Shown: positions 41,316-50,200, counted from the stretch's first letter. The stretch is DNA of 64,000 nucleotides from Dactylosporangium vinaceum (GCF_019904175.1 NZ_CP061913.1:8928001-8992000); one strand, 5' to 3'. Numbers and translations: made by a program. The notes: generated from the sequence alone by a model not told the origin.

Positions 41316-43349
41316 TCACACTCCAAGCGAGACGGGGAGGTCCTCGATGCCGCGCAGCATGGTGCCGGGCGCGCGGTAGCGGACCGGGCCGGCGATGCGC
41401 AGCGTCGGGAACCGGCGCAGCAGGCGGGGGAAGAGCACCTGGGCGTGCAGGCGGGACAGGGCGGCGCCGGGGCAGAAGTGCCGGCCGGCGCCGAAGCTCA
41501 GGGCGGCCCGGGGCGGGCGGCGCAGGACGTCGAAGCGGTCGGGGTTGGTGACGTACCCCGGGTCGCGGTTGGCCGCGCCGACGAGCCCGAGCACGGCCAT
41601 GCCGGGCTGGACCTCGACGTCGCCGAAGCGGGCCGGGGCCATGGCGATGCGCACGGCGATCTGCACCGGCGGCTCGTAGCGCAGGATCTCCTCGACCGCG
41701 GGGCCGGCCGCGTCGTCGTCGCCGATGCGGACCAGGGCGGCCTCGTCGGGGTACGACAGGAGCAGCCGCGCACCGAGGGTGACCAGGCTGGCCGGTGAGT
41801 CGTAGCCGGCCCCGAAGAGCAGGACCAGGTCGCCGAGGTACTGCTCGCCCAGGTCGGGCCGCAGCCGCCGGACCATCGGCAGCAGCCCGGTCTCGCGCTG
41901 CGCGGCCAGGGCCTCGAGCGCGTCGATGAGCTCCTCGCCCGCGGTGGCCATCTCGCTGCGCTGGCGGGGCGTCATGAACGGCTCGAACGCGGCCGAGGCG
42001 ACCCGGGCCGCCTCCCCCAGGCGCAGCGCGTCGGCGTCGGGGATGTCCAGCAGGCGGCCGGTCACCAGCGACGCGAACGGGATGGCCAGGGCCTCGACCA
42101 GGTTGACCGGGGAGCCGTCGGCCAGCCGGGCGGCGAACCGGTCCAGGCACGCCTCGGCGGTGGCGATCGTGTCCGCGCGCAGCTCCTCGGCCCGGCGCGG
42201 GACCAGCCGGCGCGCGAGGGCGGCCCGCAGCTCGGTGTGCACGGCGCCCTCGCGCCAGCCGAACGACTGATACAGGCAGCGCACGATCCGCACGTCCTGC
42301 CAGTTGTGGGTGAGCCGGGCCGGGTCCTCGCCGGGGCTGGCGAATATCGGCTCCTGGAGCAGCCGGGTCACGTCGGCGTGCCGGCTCAGGACCACCGCGG
42401 CCGCCTTGCCGGGCAGGTCGATGCGCAGGACCGGGGTGCGCTCGCGCAGGGTGCGGTAGTGGGCGTACGGGTCGGTCAGGGCCCGGGGCCGGACCAGGTC
42501 GACGAAGAGCCGCTCGGCGTGGCGGCGCTCGGCGTCGGCCCAGAACCGGGCCAGGGCGGCGACGGTCAGCCCGGGCTGCTCGAGGTTGGGGCTGTGCGAC
42601 GCGTCGGGGATGATCTCGAGCTCGGCGCCCATCCGGCCGGCGTAGCCGGCGAAGTCCTGGGCCGACCACAGGCGCTGGTCGCGGTACCCGTGCATGAGCA
42701 GCACCGGCAGCCGGGTGGCCCGCAGGTCGGCGCCCCGGTCCGGCTCGGCGGTCAGCGAGCGCAGCGCGCCGTGCAGGAAGGCCAGCCGCATCCCGGCCAG
42801 GCGGCGGCGCCAGAACTCGCGGCGGTCGGTGTCCCGCTCGGGGACCAGCCGCCGCACGACCGGCCACATGACGGCCGCGCCCTGCAGGGCCAGGGTCTTG
42901 TCGAAGCCGGCCAGGAGCCTGCGGTGCTTGGCCCCGTCCATGCCGGGCCCGGCCCCGATGAGGGTGACGGAGAGCAGCAGCTCGGGCCGCATGAGGGCGG
43001 CCGCGCGGGCGACGAACCCGCCGTAGGAGTGCCCGACCAGGTGCACCGGCCGGCCCGCGCTCTCCACCACGGCGACCAGGTCCTCGGCGTGCTTCGCGAT
43101 GGTGTGCGCCTCCGGCGACTCGTCGGCGAGCTCGGCGTAGTGGCCGTGGTAGTCGTAGGCGTACGCGTGGTAGCCGGCCCGGGCGATCGCCGGCAGCACC
43201 GGGAGGAAGTCCTCCTTCGACCCCACGACGCCGGCGCACAGCACCACCGCGGCATTGCGGTCCGTGCCCACCGGCGGGCGGGTCAGCAGCGCGGCGACCG
43301 GACCGCGGGCGGTGTCGAGGACGACTTCGGAGTCACTGAGCGTGAGCAC
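41316..43349 (-). CDS. Alpha/beta hydrolase-cytochrome P450 fusion protein
   Basis: 677 residues in two enzyme halves. The N-terminal hydrolase (about 1-275) has a GHSYGG elbow near residue 107 and a late His in PDASHSPN. The C-terminal P450 (about 285-677) starts DPYAHYRTLRERTPV and has I-helix LLFGAGYDSPAS, the ExxR motif EILRYEP and the heme loop SFGAGRHFCPG with Cys near residue 626. No stop or frameshift lies between them. A hydrolase tethered to a P450 could release or ester-transfer the oxidised substrate. GTG 43349 has a TATTGT box six bases upstream, suggesting a leaderless mRNA. Confidence 0.85.
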   Translation of the reverse strand: MLTLSDSEVVLDTARGPVAALLTRPPVGTDRNAAVVLCAGVVGSKEDFLPVLPAIARAGYHAYAYDYHGHYAELADESPEAHTIAKHAEDLVAVVESAGRPVHLVGHSYGGFVARAAALMRPELLLSVTLIGAGPGMDGAKHRRLLAGFDKTLALQGAAVMWPVVRRLVPERDTDRREFWRRRLAGMRLAFLHGALRSLTAEPDRGADLRATRLPVLLMHGYRDQRLWSAQDFAGYAGRMGAELEIIPDASHSPNLEQPGLTVAALARFWADAERRHAERLFVDLVRPRALTDPYAHYRTLRERTPVLRIDLPGKAAAVVLSRHADVTRLLQEPIFASPGEDPARLTHNWQDVRIVRCLYQSFGWREGAVHTELRAALARRLVPRRAEELRADTIATAEACLDRFAARLADGSPVNLVEALAIPFASLVTGRLLDIPDADALRLGEAARVASAAFEPFMTPRQRSEMATAGEELIDALEALAAQRETGLLPMVRRLRPDLGEQYLGDLVLLFGAGYDSPASLVTLGARLLLSYPDEAALVRIGDDDAAGPAVEEILRYEPPVQIAVRIAMAPARFGDVEVQPGMAVLGLVGAANRDPGYVTNPDRFDVLRRPPRAALSFGAGRHFCPGAALSRLHAQVLFPRLLRRFPTLRIAGPVRYRAPGTMLRGIEDLPVSLGV

Positions 43350-43355
43350 AGTACC

Positions 43356-43361
43356 ACAATA
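43356..43361 (-). promoter_or_regulatory. -10 box for a leaderless hydrolase-P450 mRNA
   Basis: Minus-strand TATTGT ends exactly six bases before GTG 43349, the spacing expected if transcription starts at the start codon. The -35 region (CGTACA at about 17 bp) is weak. Confidence 0.35.
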
Positions 43362-43385
43362 AAGGCTTTCGTCCGTTTTGTACGC

Positions 43386-44138
43386 TTACCCGCCGATCAT
43401 TTTCCAGGCGCGCGCCCCGCCGAGGACCCCGGCGGTGCCGGCCGCGATCGTCACGTCGTCGCCGAGCCGGGCCACGGACTCGGCGTCGATGAGCGCCGCG
43501 TTCCCGCCGCCGATGTAGAGCCGGTCCCACCGGAACACCGGCCGCAGCCCGTCCACGACCCGCCGCACCCGCCGCGACCAGTGCGCGTTGCCCAGCTCCC
43601 GGCGCTGGATCTCGCCGATGTAGGTGTCGTAGGTCCTTCGGCGCCGGATCGGCCCGTGCGAGAGCTCCAGGTGCGGGGCGAGGACGCCGTCGTCGAAGAG
43701 CGCGTTGCCGAGCCCCGTGCCGAGCGTGATGACCAGCTCCAGGCCGGTGCCGACGACGAGCGCCGCCCCGTGCACCTCGGCGTCGTTGAGCACCAGGACC
43801 GGGCGGCCGAAGGCGTGGCTGAGGGCGGCCCGGGCGTCGTAGCCGGTCCAGGCCGCGTAGAGCTCGGGGTCGACGGGCGTGTACGGGCCGGCCCGGTTCA
43901 CGTAGTGCGGGGTCGCCACCACCCGGCCGTGGCGGATCATGCCGGGCAGGCCGACGGTGACCCGCTCGGCCGGTGGGAGCTGGCGCTCGATGTCGAGCAT
44001 CGTGCGGATGAACCGCTCGGGCGGGAACGGGTACGGCGTCGCGATCCGGATCGGGCCGCCGGCCAGCGCGTCGGAGTCGTCGACGACGGCCGCCTTCAGC
44101 CCGCCGCCGCCGCAGTCGATGGTCAGCGTGTCACCCAC
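43386..44138 (-). CDS. ROK-fold sugar kinase (polyphosphate glucokinase-like)
   Basis: 250 residues of the actin-like ATPase fold: phosphate-1 motif LTIDCGGGGLKAAVVDD, catalytic region VLVLNDAEVHGAALV (Asp), phosphate-2 motif LVITLGTGLGNALF, and a C-terminal YIGGGNA. There is no DNA-binding domain and no CxCGxxGC zinc motif, so it is a kinase rather than a regulator; the closest familiar type is polyphosphate/ATP glucokinase. GTG 44138 is the likely start. It diverges from the SGNH-CBM13 gene. Confidence 0.75.
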   Translation of the reverse strand: MGDTLTIDCGGGGLKAAVVDDSDALAGGPIRIATPYPFPPERFIRTMLDIERQLPPAERVTVGLPGMIRHGRVVATPHYVNRAGPYTPVDPELYAAWTGYDARAALSHAFGRPVLVLNDAEVHGAALVVGTGLELVITLGTGLGNALFDDGVLAPHLELSHGPIRRRRTYDTYIGEIQRRELGNAHWSRRVRRVVDGLRPVFRWDRLYIGGGNAALIDAESVARLGDDVTIAAGTAGVLGGARAWKMIGG

Positions 44139-44206
44139 CGGTGAAGTGTGCCCCCGCTTGCCGGAAACCGCCGCTCCGATCACCGAAAAGCCACATTGAT
44201 CACCGC

Positions 44207-44243
44207 GGCCGACCGCTCGGCGCAGTGGCCGACCGCTCGGCGC
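44207..44243. repeat. Two 17-bp direct repeats with 20-bp spacing
   Basis: GGCCGACCGCTCGGCGC occurs at 44207-44223 and again at 44227-44243 in the divergent promoter region between the ROK kinase and the SGNH esterase. The 20-bp period (about two helical turns) would place proteins on the same DNA face. Confidence 0.55.
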
Positions 44244-44306
44244 GCACGGGTTTACGTCGATTCTCACATCGTTGACAATCAATGCGCCGGCAAACCCCCG
44301 CAGACA

Positions 44307-44340
44307 CCTGCACGCCGCCTCCGCCAGGGCGGCGTGCAGG
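44307..44340. promoter_or_regulatory. Leader hairpin upstream of the SGNH-CBM13 gene
   Basis: Perfect 13-bp stem CCTGCACGCCGCC / GGCGGCGTGCAGG with an 8-base loop, ending 14 bases before the GGGAGG ribosome site. It may be a leader attenuator or block read-through from upstream. A TTGACA lies at 44272-44277, but no -10 is visible at the right distance. Confidence 0.5.
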
Positions 44341-44366
44341 CCATTCCCCCTTGAGGGAGGACTGCT

Positions 44367-45464
44367 GTGCGACGACTCCTGACCACCGCCGGCCTGATCA
44401 CCGCCATGATCGCGGCCGCGCTGGGCGCCGCGACGCCCGCCTTCGCCGAGTCCAACGGCGGCGTCAAGGTGATGCCCCTCGGCGACTCGATCACCGACGG
44501 CTACAACGTGCCGGGCGGCTACCGCATCAACCTCTGGCAGCGCCTGGCCGCCGGCGGCTACACCGTGGACTTCGTCGGCTCCGGCTCCAACGGCCCGGCG
44601 AACCTCGGCGACCACGACCACGAGGGCCACTCCGGCTGGCGCATCGACCAGCTGGACGCCGCCATCGTGGGCTGGCTGCAGGCGTCCGCGCCGCGGACGA
44701 TCCTGCTGCACATCGGCACGAACGACATGAACCAGGACTACGACGTAGCCAACGCGCCGGCCCGCCTGTCCGCGCTGATCGACAAGATCCGGGCCAACGA
44801 CCCCGGCGTCGAGCTCTTCGTCGCCCAGATCACCCCGGAGAGCAATGCCACGTACGAGGCCCGGGTGCAGGCGTACAACGCGGCGATCCCCGGCATCGTC
44901 GCGCAGAAGGGCGCCAAGACCCATCTGGTCGACATGCACAGCGCCATCACCACCGCCGACCTGGCCGACGGCGTGCACCCCAACGCCGCCGGCTACGACA
45001 AGATGGGCCTTCGCTGGTACTCCGCGCTGCAGTCCGTCCCCGCCAGTCTCCAGGGCGGCGGCGTGCTCCCCACCGGCACCGCGGGCGGCGTGACGAACCC
45101 CCAGTCCGGCCGCTGCCTGGACGCCTACGGAGCCGCCACGGCCAACGGCACCCAGGTCATCATCTGGGACTGCCACACGGGCACCAACCAGTCCTGGACC
45201 CGCACCGCCGCCGGCGAGCTGCGCCTCTACGGCACCAAGTGCCTGGACGTGAACGCCAACGGCACCGCGAACGGCACGAAGATCCAGATCTGGGACTGCA
45301 ACAACACGCCCGCCCAGAAGTTCACCTTCAACACCGACGGCACCGTCGTGGGCACCGGCTCGGGCAAGTGCCTCGACGTCAACGGCGGCGCCACCGCCAA
45401 CGGCACCCTCGTGCAGCTCTACCAGTGCAACACCAGCGGCGCCCAGAAGTGGGCCCGCCGCTGA
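44367..45464 (+). CDS. Secreted SGNH/GDSL esterase with ricin-type CBM13
   Basis: 365 residues. Signal peptide to about AFAES (residue 28). The SGNH domain has GDSITDGY (Ser), HIGTNDMN (Gly and Asn blocks) and DGVHPN (Asp-His), a complete catalytic set, close to CE3-type acetyl-xylan esterases. A beta-trefoil CBM13 fills about 235-365, with three repeats each carrying an IxxWDC or LYQC motif (CLDAYGAATANG, CLDVNANGTANG, CLDVNGGATANG). GTG 44367 has GGGAGG 6 bases upstream. It probably deacetylates plant polysaccharide. Confidence 0.9.
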   Translation: MRRLLTTAGLITAMIAAALGAATPAFAESNGGVKVMPLGDSITDGYNVPGGYRINLWQRLAAGGYTVDFVGSGSNGPANLGDHDHEGHSGWRIDQLDAAIVGWLQASAPRTILLHIGTNDMNQDYDVANAPARLSALIDKIRANDPGVELFVAQITPESNATYEARVQAYNAAIPGIVAQKGAKTHLVDMHSAITTADLADGVHPNAAGYDKMGLRWYSALQSVPASLQGGGVLPTGTAGGVTNPQSGRCLDAYGAATANGTQVIIWDCHTGTNQSWTRTAAGELRLYGTKCLDVNANGTANGTKIQIWDCNNTPAQKFTFNTDGTVVGTGSGKCLDVNGGATANGTLVQLYQCNTSGAQKWARR

Positions 45465-45491
45465 CCTCCGGGACGGCGGATGCGGCACCGC

Positions 45492-46277
45492 TCAGTGCAG
45501 GACCGCATCCGCCGGCAGGGTCCACAGCCGCGCGGCACCGGCGAGAGGGGCGTGCTCGCCGAGGCGAGCCGGAAGCACCACCACGCGCTGGTACGTCAGC
45601 ACCCGCGCGAGCGCCGCCTGCAGCAGCGGCCACAGCGCCGGACGGCCGAGCGCGACGGCGCCGCCGACGGCCACCGCCTCCAGCCCGGCGGCCAGGGCGA
45701 AGTTGGCCACGCCGAGCGCGAGGGACTCGGCGTACGCCGCCCAGAACGCCTGATCGTCGACCGACTCCAGCGGCCGGCCGAGGCGCCGCCGCAGCGCGCC
45801 GCCGCCGGTAAGCGTCTGCAGGCACCCGGTCTGCCCGCAGTCGCAGGGCAGCGGGTTGCCGGCCACGAGCTGGTGCCCGACCTCGGTGGTCAGCCATACG
45901 CCGCCCAGGCGCAGCGCCGCGCCGACGCCGGTGGACAGCGTCAGGTAGCCGCAGCGCTCGAAGCCCTGCAGCGCCCCGGCCAGCGCCTCGCCGACCAGGC
46001 CGCAGGTGGCGTCGTGGGCGACCCGCACCGCAACGCCGAGCAGTGCGGACAGGTCGGCGCCGAGGGGGCGGCCCTCGTAGTCGCGCAGGTTCAGCGCCAC
46101 TCGGACCGTGCCCGCCGCCGTGACCCGGCCGCCGAACGAGACGCCGACCGGGGCGGTGGCGCGCGGCACCGCTTCGGCGAGGCGGGCGAGCTGGTTGTCG
46201 TACGACGGTTCCGTGCGCAGGCGCACCCCGGACGAGACACGCGTCCAGGTGCCGCCGATGTCCAAAGAAATCGACAC
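45492..46277 (-). CDS. Short ROK-family protein (putative sugar kinase)
   Basis: 261 residues, shorter than the usual 300 or so. The phosphate motif is SLDIGGTWTRV; the usual NDAN catalytic block reads VAHDATCGLVGEAL; the zinc motif reads CDCGQTGCLQTL, with Gln where Glu is usual. There is no DNA-binding domain, so a small sugar kinase or sensor is most likely. It diverges from the GH59 gene across 74 bp that contain an inverted repeat, which suggests shared control with that enzyme. Confidence 0.75.
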   Translation of the reverse strand: MSISLDIGGTWTRVSSGVRLRTEPSYDNQLARLAEAVPRATAPVGVSFGGRVTAAGTVRVALNLRDYEGRPLGADLSALLGVAVRVAHDATCGLVGEALAGALQGFERCGYLTLSTGVGAALRLGGVWLTTEVGHQLVAGNPLPCDCGQTGCLQTLTGGGALRRRLGRPLESVDDQAFWAAYAESLALGVANFALAAGLEAVAVGGAVALGRPALWPLLQAALARVLTYQRVVVLPARLGEHAPLAGAARLWTLPADAVLH

Positions 46278-46300
46278 GATTCAGTGTAGAGGCGTGTCGA
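46271..46300. promoter_or_regulatory. Inverted repeat between the ROK and GH59 genes
   Basis: TCGACACG (46271-46278) and CGTGTCGA (46293-46300) are perfect complements 14 bp apart. They overlap the ROK start codon and lie 52 bp upstream of the GH59 start, so a bound regulator could affect both genes. Confidence 0.4.
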
Positions 46301-46351
46301 TATGTGTGGGAATCTGGTCGTGGTTCACCCCACCGCCATGGAGGACCACAC

Positions 46352-48712
46352 ATGAAACGACGTCCGACCCTCCTCGCCGCCGCCCTGCTCCTCGTCGCCA
46401 CCCAGCTGATCAGCCCCGGCGCCGCGGCCGCCGCGACCACCGTCACCATCAACGGGACCGCCGCCGGGCGCACCTTCGACGGCGTCGGCGCCATCTCCGG
46501 GGGCGGGGGCAACAGCCGCCTGCTGTACGACTACCCGGAGCCGCAGCGCAGCCAGATCCTCGACTACCTGTTCAAGCCCGGCTACGGCGCCGCCATGCAG
46601 ATCATGAAGGTCGAGGTCGGCGGCGACACCAACTCGACGAGCGGGGCCGAGCCCAGCCACCAGCACACCGCGGGCGATCTCAACTGCAACCGCGGCTACG
46701 AGTGGTGGATGGCCGAGCAGGCCCGGGCCCGCAACCCGCAGATCAAGCTCTACGCGCTCGCCTGGGGCGCGCCGGGCTGGATCGGCAACGGCAACTTCTG
46801 GTCCGACGACATGATCAACTACTACGTGAAGTTCCTGGACTGCGCGAAGAACAGCCACGGGCTGACGTTCGACTACATCGGCGGCTGGAACGAGCGCGGC
46901 TACGACAAGGGCTGGTACGAGCGGCTCAAGGCGTCCCTCACCAGCCACGGCTACGGCAACGTGCAGGTGGTCGCCGACGACACCAGCTGGGCCCCGGCCG
47001 ACGACGTGGTGAGCGATCCGGCGTTCGCGGCCGCCGTCGACGTGCTCGGTTCGCACTATGTGTGCGGGTACCGCGGGTCGCAGTCGAACTGTCCCAGCAG
47101 TACCAATGCGATCAACAGTGGCAAGAAGGTCTGGGCGAGCGAGAACGGCTCCGACGACTACAACCTGGGTGCCGTCGCCCTGGCCCGCGGGATCAACCGC
47201 GGCTACCTCGACGGGAAGATGACCGCGTACATCAACTGGCCGGTCATCGCCGCTATCACGCCGAACATCCCGTTCCCGACGATGGGTGTCGCCCTGGCCG
47301 CGCAGCCGTGGTCGGGCAACTACTCGATCGGCCGGAACACGTGGGTCATGGCGCACACGACCCAGTTCACCGCACCCGGCTGGCGGTATCTGGACTCGGC
47401 GTCCGGATACCTGGGCGGGAACCGGGCCAACGGCTCCTACGTGACGATGCGCGATCCCGGCAGCGGCAACTACAGCGTCGTCATCGAGACCCTCGACGCG
47501 ACGGCGGCGCAGCCGTTCACCGCGACCGTCACCGGCGGGCTGTCCACCGCAGCGGTCCACGTGTGGTCGTCGCTGCTGTCGAGCACCAGCCCGGCCGACT
47601 ACTTCACGCAGGGCGCGGCCGTGACGCCGGTCAACGGCACCTTCTCGGTGACGCTGCAGCCGGGCCGGGTGTACACGCTCAGCACGACGACCGGCCAGGG
47701 CAAGGGCACCGCGAGCGCGCCGGCCGCCGGCTCCCTGGCGCTGCCGTACTCGGACAACTTCAACTCCTACTCGATCGGCCGCGAGGCGAAGTACCTGGCC
47801 GACATGCAGGGCGCGTTCGAGATTGCCCAGTGCGGCGGGACGCCGTGCGTGCGGCAGATGTCGCCGCGGGCCCCGATCACCTGGGACACCCTCAGCGACC
47901 CGTACGCGCTGCTGGGCGACCTGGGCTGGAGCAACTACCGGGTCTCGGCCGACGTGCGGCTGGAGCAGGCCGGATACGTCGAGGTGATCGGGCGGGCCGG
48001 CACCCAGCACGCCTTCGGGCCCGCGGGCCTCGACGCGTACTACTTCCGGCTCGCGGACACCGGAGCCTGGAGCGTGCTGCGCAACGACGTCAACAACACC
48101 ATGACGACGCTGCGCAGCGGGACGGTGGCCGCGCCCGGGACCGGCACCTGGCACAACCTCGCGCTGAGCATGTCGGGCACCAGCCTCACCGCCCAGGTCG
48201 ACGGCGCCACGGTGGCGACGCTCACCGACGCCGCCTGGTACACCGGGCAGGTCGGCATCGGCACCAGCCAGGGCGAGACCGCCCAGTTCGACAACCTTTC
48301 GGTCACCGCCGTGGCCGGCCCGCCCCCACCGGTCAGCGGCCAGTTGGTCGGCGCCCAGTCCGGCCGCTGCCTCGATGTGCCCAACCAGTCGACGACGAAC
48401 GGCACCCAGCTCGCGATCTGGGACTGCAACGGCGGCGCCAACCAGCAGTGGACCCAAACCTCAGGGACGCTGCGGGTGTACTCGAACAAGTGCCTCGACG
48501 TGCTGAACAACGCGACGACGGCCGGGTCTCCCGTGGCGATCTGGGACTGCAACGGCGGCGCGAACCAGCAGTGGACCGTCGGCTCCGACGGCACCGTCAA
48601 GGGCGTCCAGTCCGGCCTGTGCCTGGACGTCACCGGCCAGGGCACCGCGAACGGCACCCCGGTCGAGCTGTGGACGTGCAACGGCGGCGCCAACCAGCGC
48701 TGGACCCGGTAG
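46352..48712 (+). CDS. Secreted GH59 galactocerebrosidase-like enzyme with CBM13
   Basis: 786 residues. Signal peptide to about AAAATTV (residue 27). The catalytic domain matches animal galactosylceramidase over long stretches: FDGVGAISGGGGNSRLL, YPEPQRSQILDYLFKP, KVEVGGDTNST, EPSHQH. The acid/base Glu is in WNERGYDKG (near residue 180) and the nucleophile Glu in WASENGSDDY (near 264). A lectin-like domain (about 465-655, FNSYSIGREAKY; AQFDNLSVT) and a C-terminal ricin CBM13 (about 660-786, three IWDCNGGANQQW-type repeats) follow. It is likely to cleave beta-galactosides of plant or lipid origin. ATG 46352 has GGAGG 7-8 bases upstream. Confidence 0.88.
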   Translation: MKRRPTLLAAALLLVATQLISPGAAAAATTVTINGTAAGRTFDGVGAISGGGGNSRLLYDYPEPQRSQILDYLFKPGYGAAMQIMKVEVGGDTNSTSGAEPSHQHTAGDLNCNRGYEWWMAEQARARNPQIKLYALAWGAPGWIGNGNFWSDDMINYYVKFLDCAKNSHGLTFDYIGGWNERGYDKGWYERLKASLTSHGYGNVQVVADDTSWAPADDVVSDPAFAAAVDVLGSHYVCGYRGSQSNCPSSTNAINSGKKVWASENGSDDYNLGAVALARGINRGYLDGKMTAYINWPVIAAITPNIPFPTMGVALAAQPWSGNYSIGRNTWVMAHTTQFTAPGWRYLDSASGYLGGNRANGSYVTMRDPGSGNYSVVIETLDATAAQPFTATVTGGLSTAAVHVWSSLLSSTSPADYFTQGAAVTPVNGTFSVTLQPGRVYTLSTTTGQGKGTASAPAAGSLALPYSDNFNSYSIGREAKYLADMQGAFEIAQCGGTPCVRQMSPRAPITWDTLSDPYALLGDLGWSNYRVSADVRLEQAGYVEVIGRAGTQHAFGPAGLDAYYFRLADTGAWSVLRNDVNNTMTTLRSGTVAAPGTGTWHNLALSMSGTSLTAQVDGATVATLTDAAWYTGQVGIGTSQGETAQFDNLSVTAVAGPPPPVSGQLVGAQSGRCLDVPNQSTTNGTQLAIWDCNGGANQQWTQTSGTLRVYSNKCLDVLNNATTAGSPVAIWDCNGGANQQWTVGSDGTVKGVQSGLCLDVTGQGTANGTPVELWTCNGGANQRWTR

Positions 48713-48766
48713 CGCTCCCCTAGGGCCGGGGCGGCTTCCACCCGGTCCGGTCCGGTCAGGGCTTCG

Positions 48767-49537
48767 CTATGACCGGGCCGGCCCGGGGCCCGGTTTCGCG
48801 GGCGCCCCGGCCAGGAAGCCGGCGACCAGGTCGGCGAGCGCGGGCCGCCCCCGGCACGGCTCGTTGTGCCCCGCGCCCGCCAGCACGTGCGTCCGCGCGT
48901 CGGGCATGGCCGCGGCCAGCCTGTCGTTCATCGTCCGGTAGTAGTGCCCGCTCCTGGCCCCGGCGATGAGCAGTGTCCGGGCGGTGACCCCCGAGTAGTC
49001 CGCCGCCGTCGTCGGTGTCGCCGCGACCTCCTCGGTCTCCAGCATCGTGCCCGGCAGGAGCCCGCCCATCATCTTGCCGACAGGCGTCTTCAGGAACAGC
49101 CGGCACATCGCCACCCGCACACCGAACGGCAGCCCGCCGAGGTTCAGCCCGCCGCTCATGACCGCGAGAGCCCGCGGGATGTCGCCGGCGTCGACGTACG
49201 CGCGCATCTGCGGGATGTAGGCCGTCGGGAACACGTTGTCCACGTTGACGGTCCCGTCGTACAGCACGATGGCGTCGAGCGGCAGCTCCAGCGCGGCCCG
49301 CATGACGACGAGCCCGCCGAAGCTGTGCCCGAGCACGCTGCGCGCCCCGGTCCGCTCCAGCACCGCGGCCAGGTCGGCGATCTCGTCGTCGACGGTGTAG
49401 CCGGGCGGCCGCGGCCCCGCCTCCTCGCGCCCGCGCCGGTTGTACAGGTGGACGTTCACCCGCCCGGCCAGCCGCTTGGCCAGCGGCTCGTAGTACCGCT
49501 TCGTGATCGCACCGCCGTGCACCACCACCAGGTCCAT
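48767..49537 (-). CDS. Alpha/beta hydrolase next to a TetR regulator
   Basis: 256 residues: VVHGGAITKRYYEPLAKRL at the oxyanion side, nucleophile elbow LGHSFGG, and late His in GAGHNEPC, as in small esterases and acyl hydrolases. ATG 49537 has GGGAGGG 4 bases upstream. It diverges from a TetR gene across 48 bp that contain a palindrome, so TetR probably represses it. The substrate is unknown. It converges with the GH59 gene. Confidence 0.85.
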   Translation of the reverse strand: MDLVVVHGGAITKRYYEPLAKRLAGRVNVHLYNRRGREEAGPRPPGYTVDDEIADLAAVLERTGARSVLGHSFGGLVVMRAALELPLDAIVLYDGTVNVDNVFPTAYIPQMRAYVDAGDIPRALAVMSGGLNLGGLPFGVRVAMCRLFLKTPVGKMMGGLLPGTMLETEEVAATPTTAADYSGVTARTLLIAGARSGHYYRTMNDRLAAAMPDARTHVLAGAGHNEPCRGRPALADLVAGFLAGAPAKPGPGPARS

Positions 49538-49553
49538 GAACCCTCCCATATCT

Positions 49554-49568
49554 GCGAACGCTGTTTGC
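49554..49568. promoter_or_regulatory. TetR-type operator
   Basis: GCGAAC-GCT-GTTTGC, an inverted repeat with one mismatch, in the 48-bp gap between the divergent hydrolase and TetR genes. It lies where it can block both promoters. Confidence 0.55.
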
Positions 49569-49585
49569 AGTTTTAGGGTAGTGTC

Positions 49586-50200
49586 ATGGGAACGCGAGGT
49601 CCAGTGCCAGGCTTCAGCCGCGAGCAGATCGTGACGGTGGCCGTCGCGCTCGCCGACGCCGAGGGCCTGCCGGCCGTCTCCATGCGCGCGATCGCCGGGA
49701 CGCTGGGCACGGGCGCCGGCTCCCTGTACCGCTACTTCCCGTCCCGCGACGCCCTGCTGGACCGGATGGCCGACGCCGTCATCGGCGAGATCCCCCCGTT
49801 CCCGGCCGCCGCCGACCCGATCGACGCCCTGCTCCAGGTGGCCCGCCGCCAGCTGACCGTCTACAAGCGACACCCCTGGCTCATCGAGGCCATCCAGCAC
49901 GTGCAGTCCCTGGGCCCGCACGGCCTGGCGTACTTCGACCACTGCCTCGGCGCCCTGGCCCCGATCCAGGCCACGACGACGGCCAAGTTCGAGGCGGTGG
50001 CCATGATCACCGGCGTGGTGGCGATGTTCGCCCGCCCCCAGCCCGCGGGCCTCTCCTTCGCCGGCGTCGACCTGGCGCGGTACCCCAACCTGGCCGCCGC
50101 GATCCAGGAGGCGTCGGCCGGGGCGATCACTCCCCCGCCGGACGTCCCCGACCTCTTCGAGCGGACGCTGCGCAGCCTCCTCTCGGGTCTGCTGGCCTGA
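49586..50200 (+). CDS. TetR-family repressor
   Basis: 204 residues. The N-terminal helix-turn-helix is typical: FSREQIVTVAVALADAEGLPAVSMRAIA, then GTGAGSLYRYFPSRDALLDRM. The rest is a helical ligand-binding domain of the TetR_C type. No ribosome site precedes ATG 49586, but TAGGGT (49574-49579) ends six bases before it, which fits a leaderless mRNA. It probably controls itself and the divergent hydrolase. Confidence 0.9.
   Translation: MGTRGPVPGFSREQIVTVAVALADAEGLPAVSMRAIAGTLGTGAGSLYRYFPSRDALLDRMADAVIGEIPPFPAAADPIDALLQVARRQLTVYKRHPWLIEAIQHVQSLGPHGLAYFDHCLGALAPIQATTTAKFEAVAMITGVVAMFARPQPAGLSFAGVDLARYPNLAAAIQEASAGAITPPPDVPDLFERTLRSLLSGLLA

Noticed and set aside
44272..44277. TTGACA as a -35 box for the SGNH-CBM13 gene
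   Set aside because: No -10-like hexamer lies 16-19 bp downstream (the region is GC-rich), so a promoter is not called.
45100..45464. Internal repeats in the CBM13 parts of the SGNH and GH59 genes as possible mobile repeats
   Set aside because: They are the normal three-fold repeats of the ricin-type beta-trefoil, and similarity between the two genes is at the protein level.
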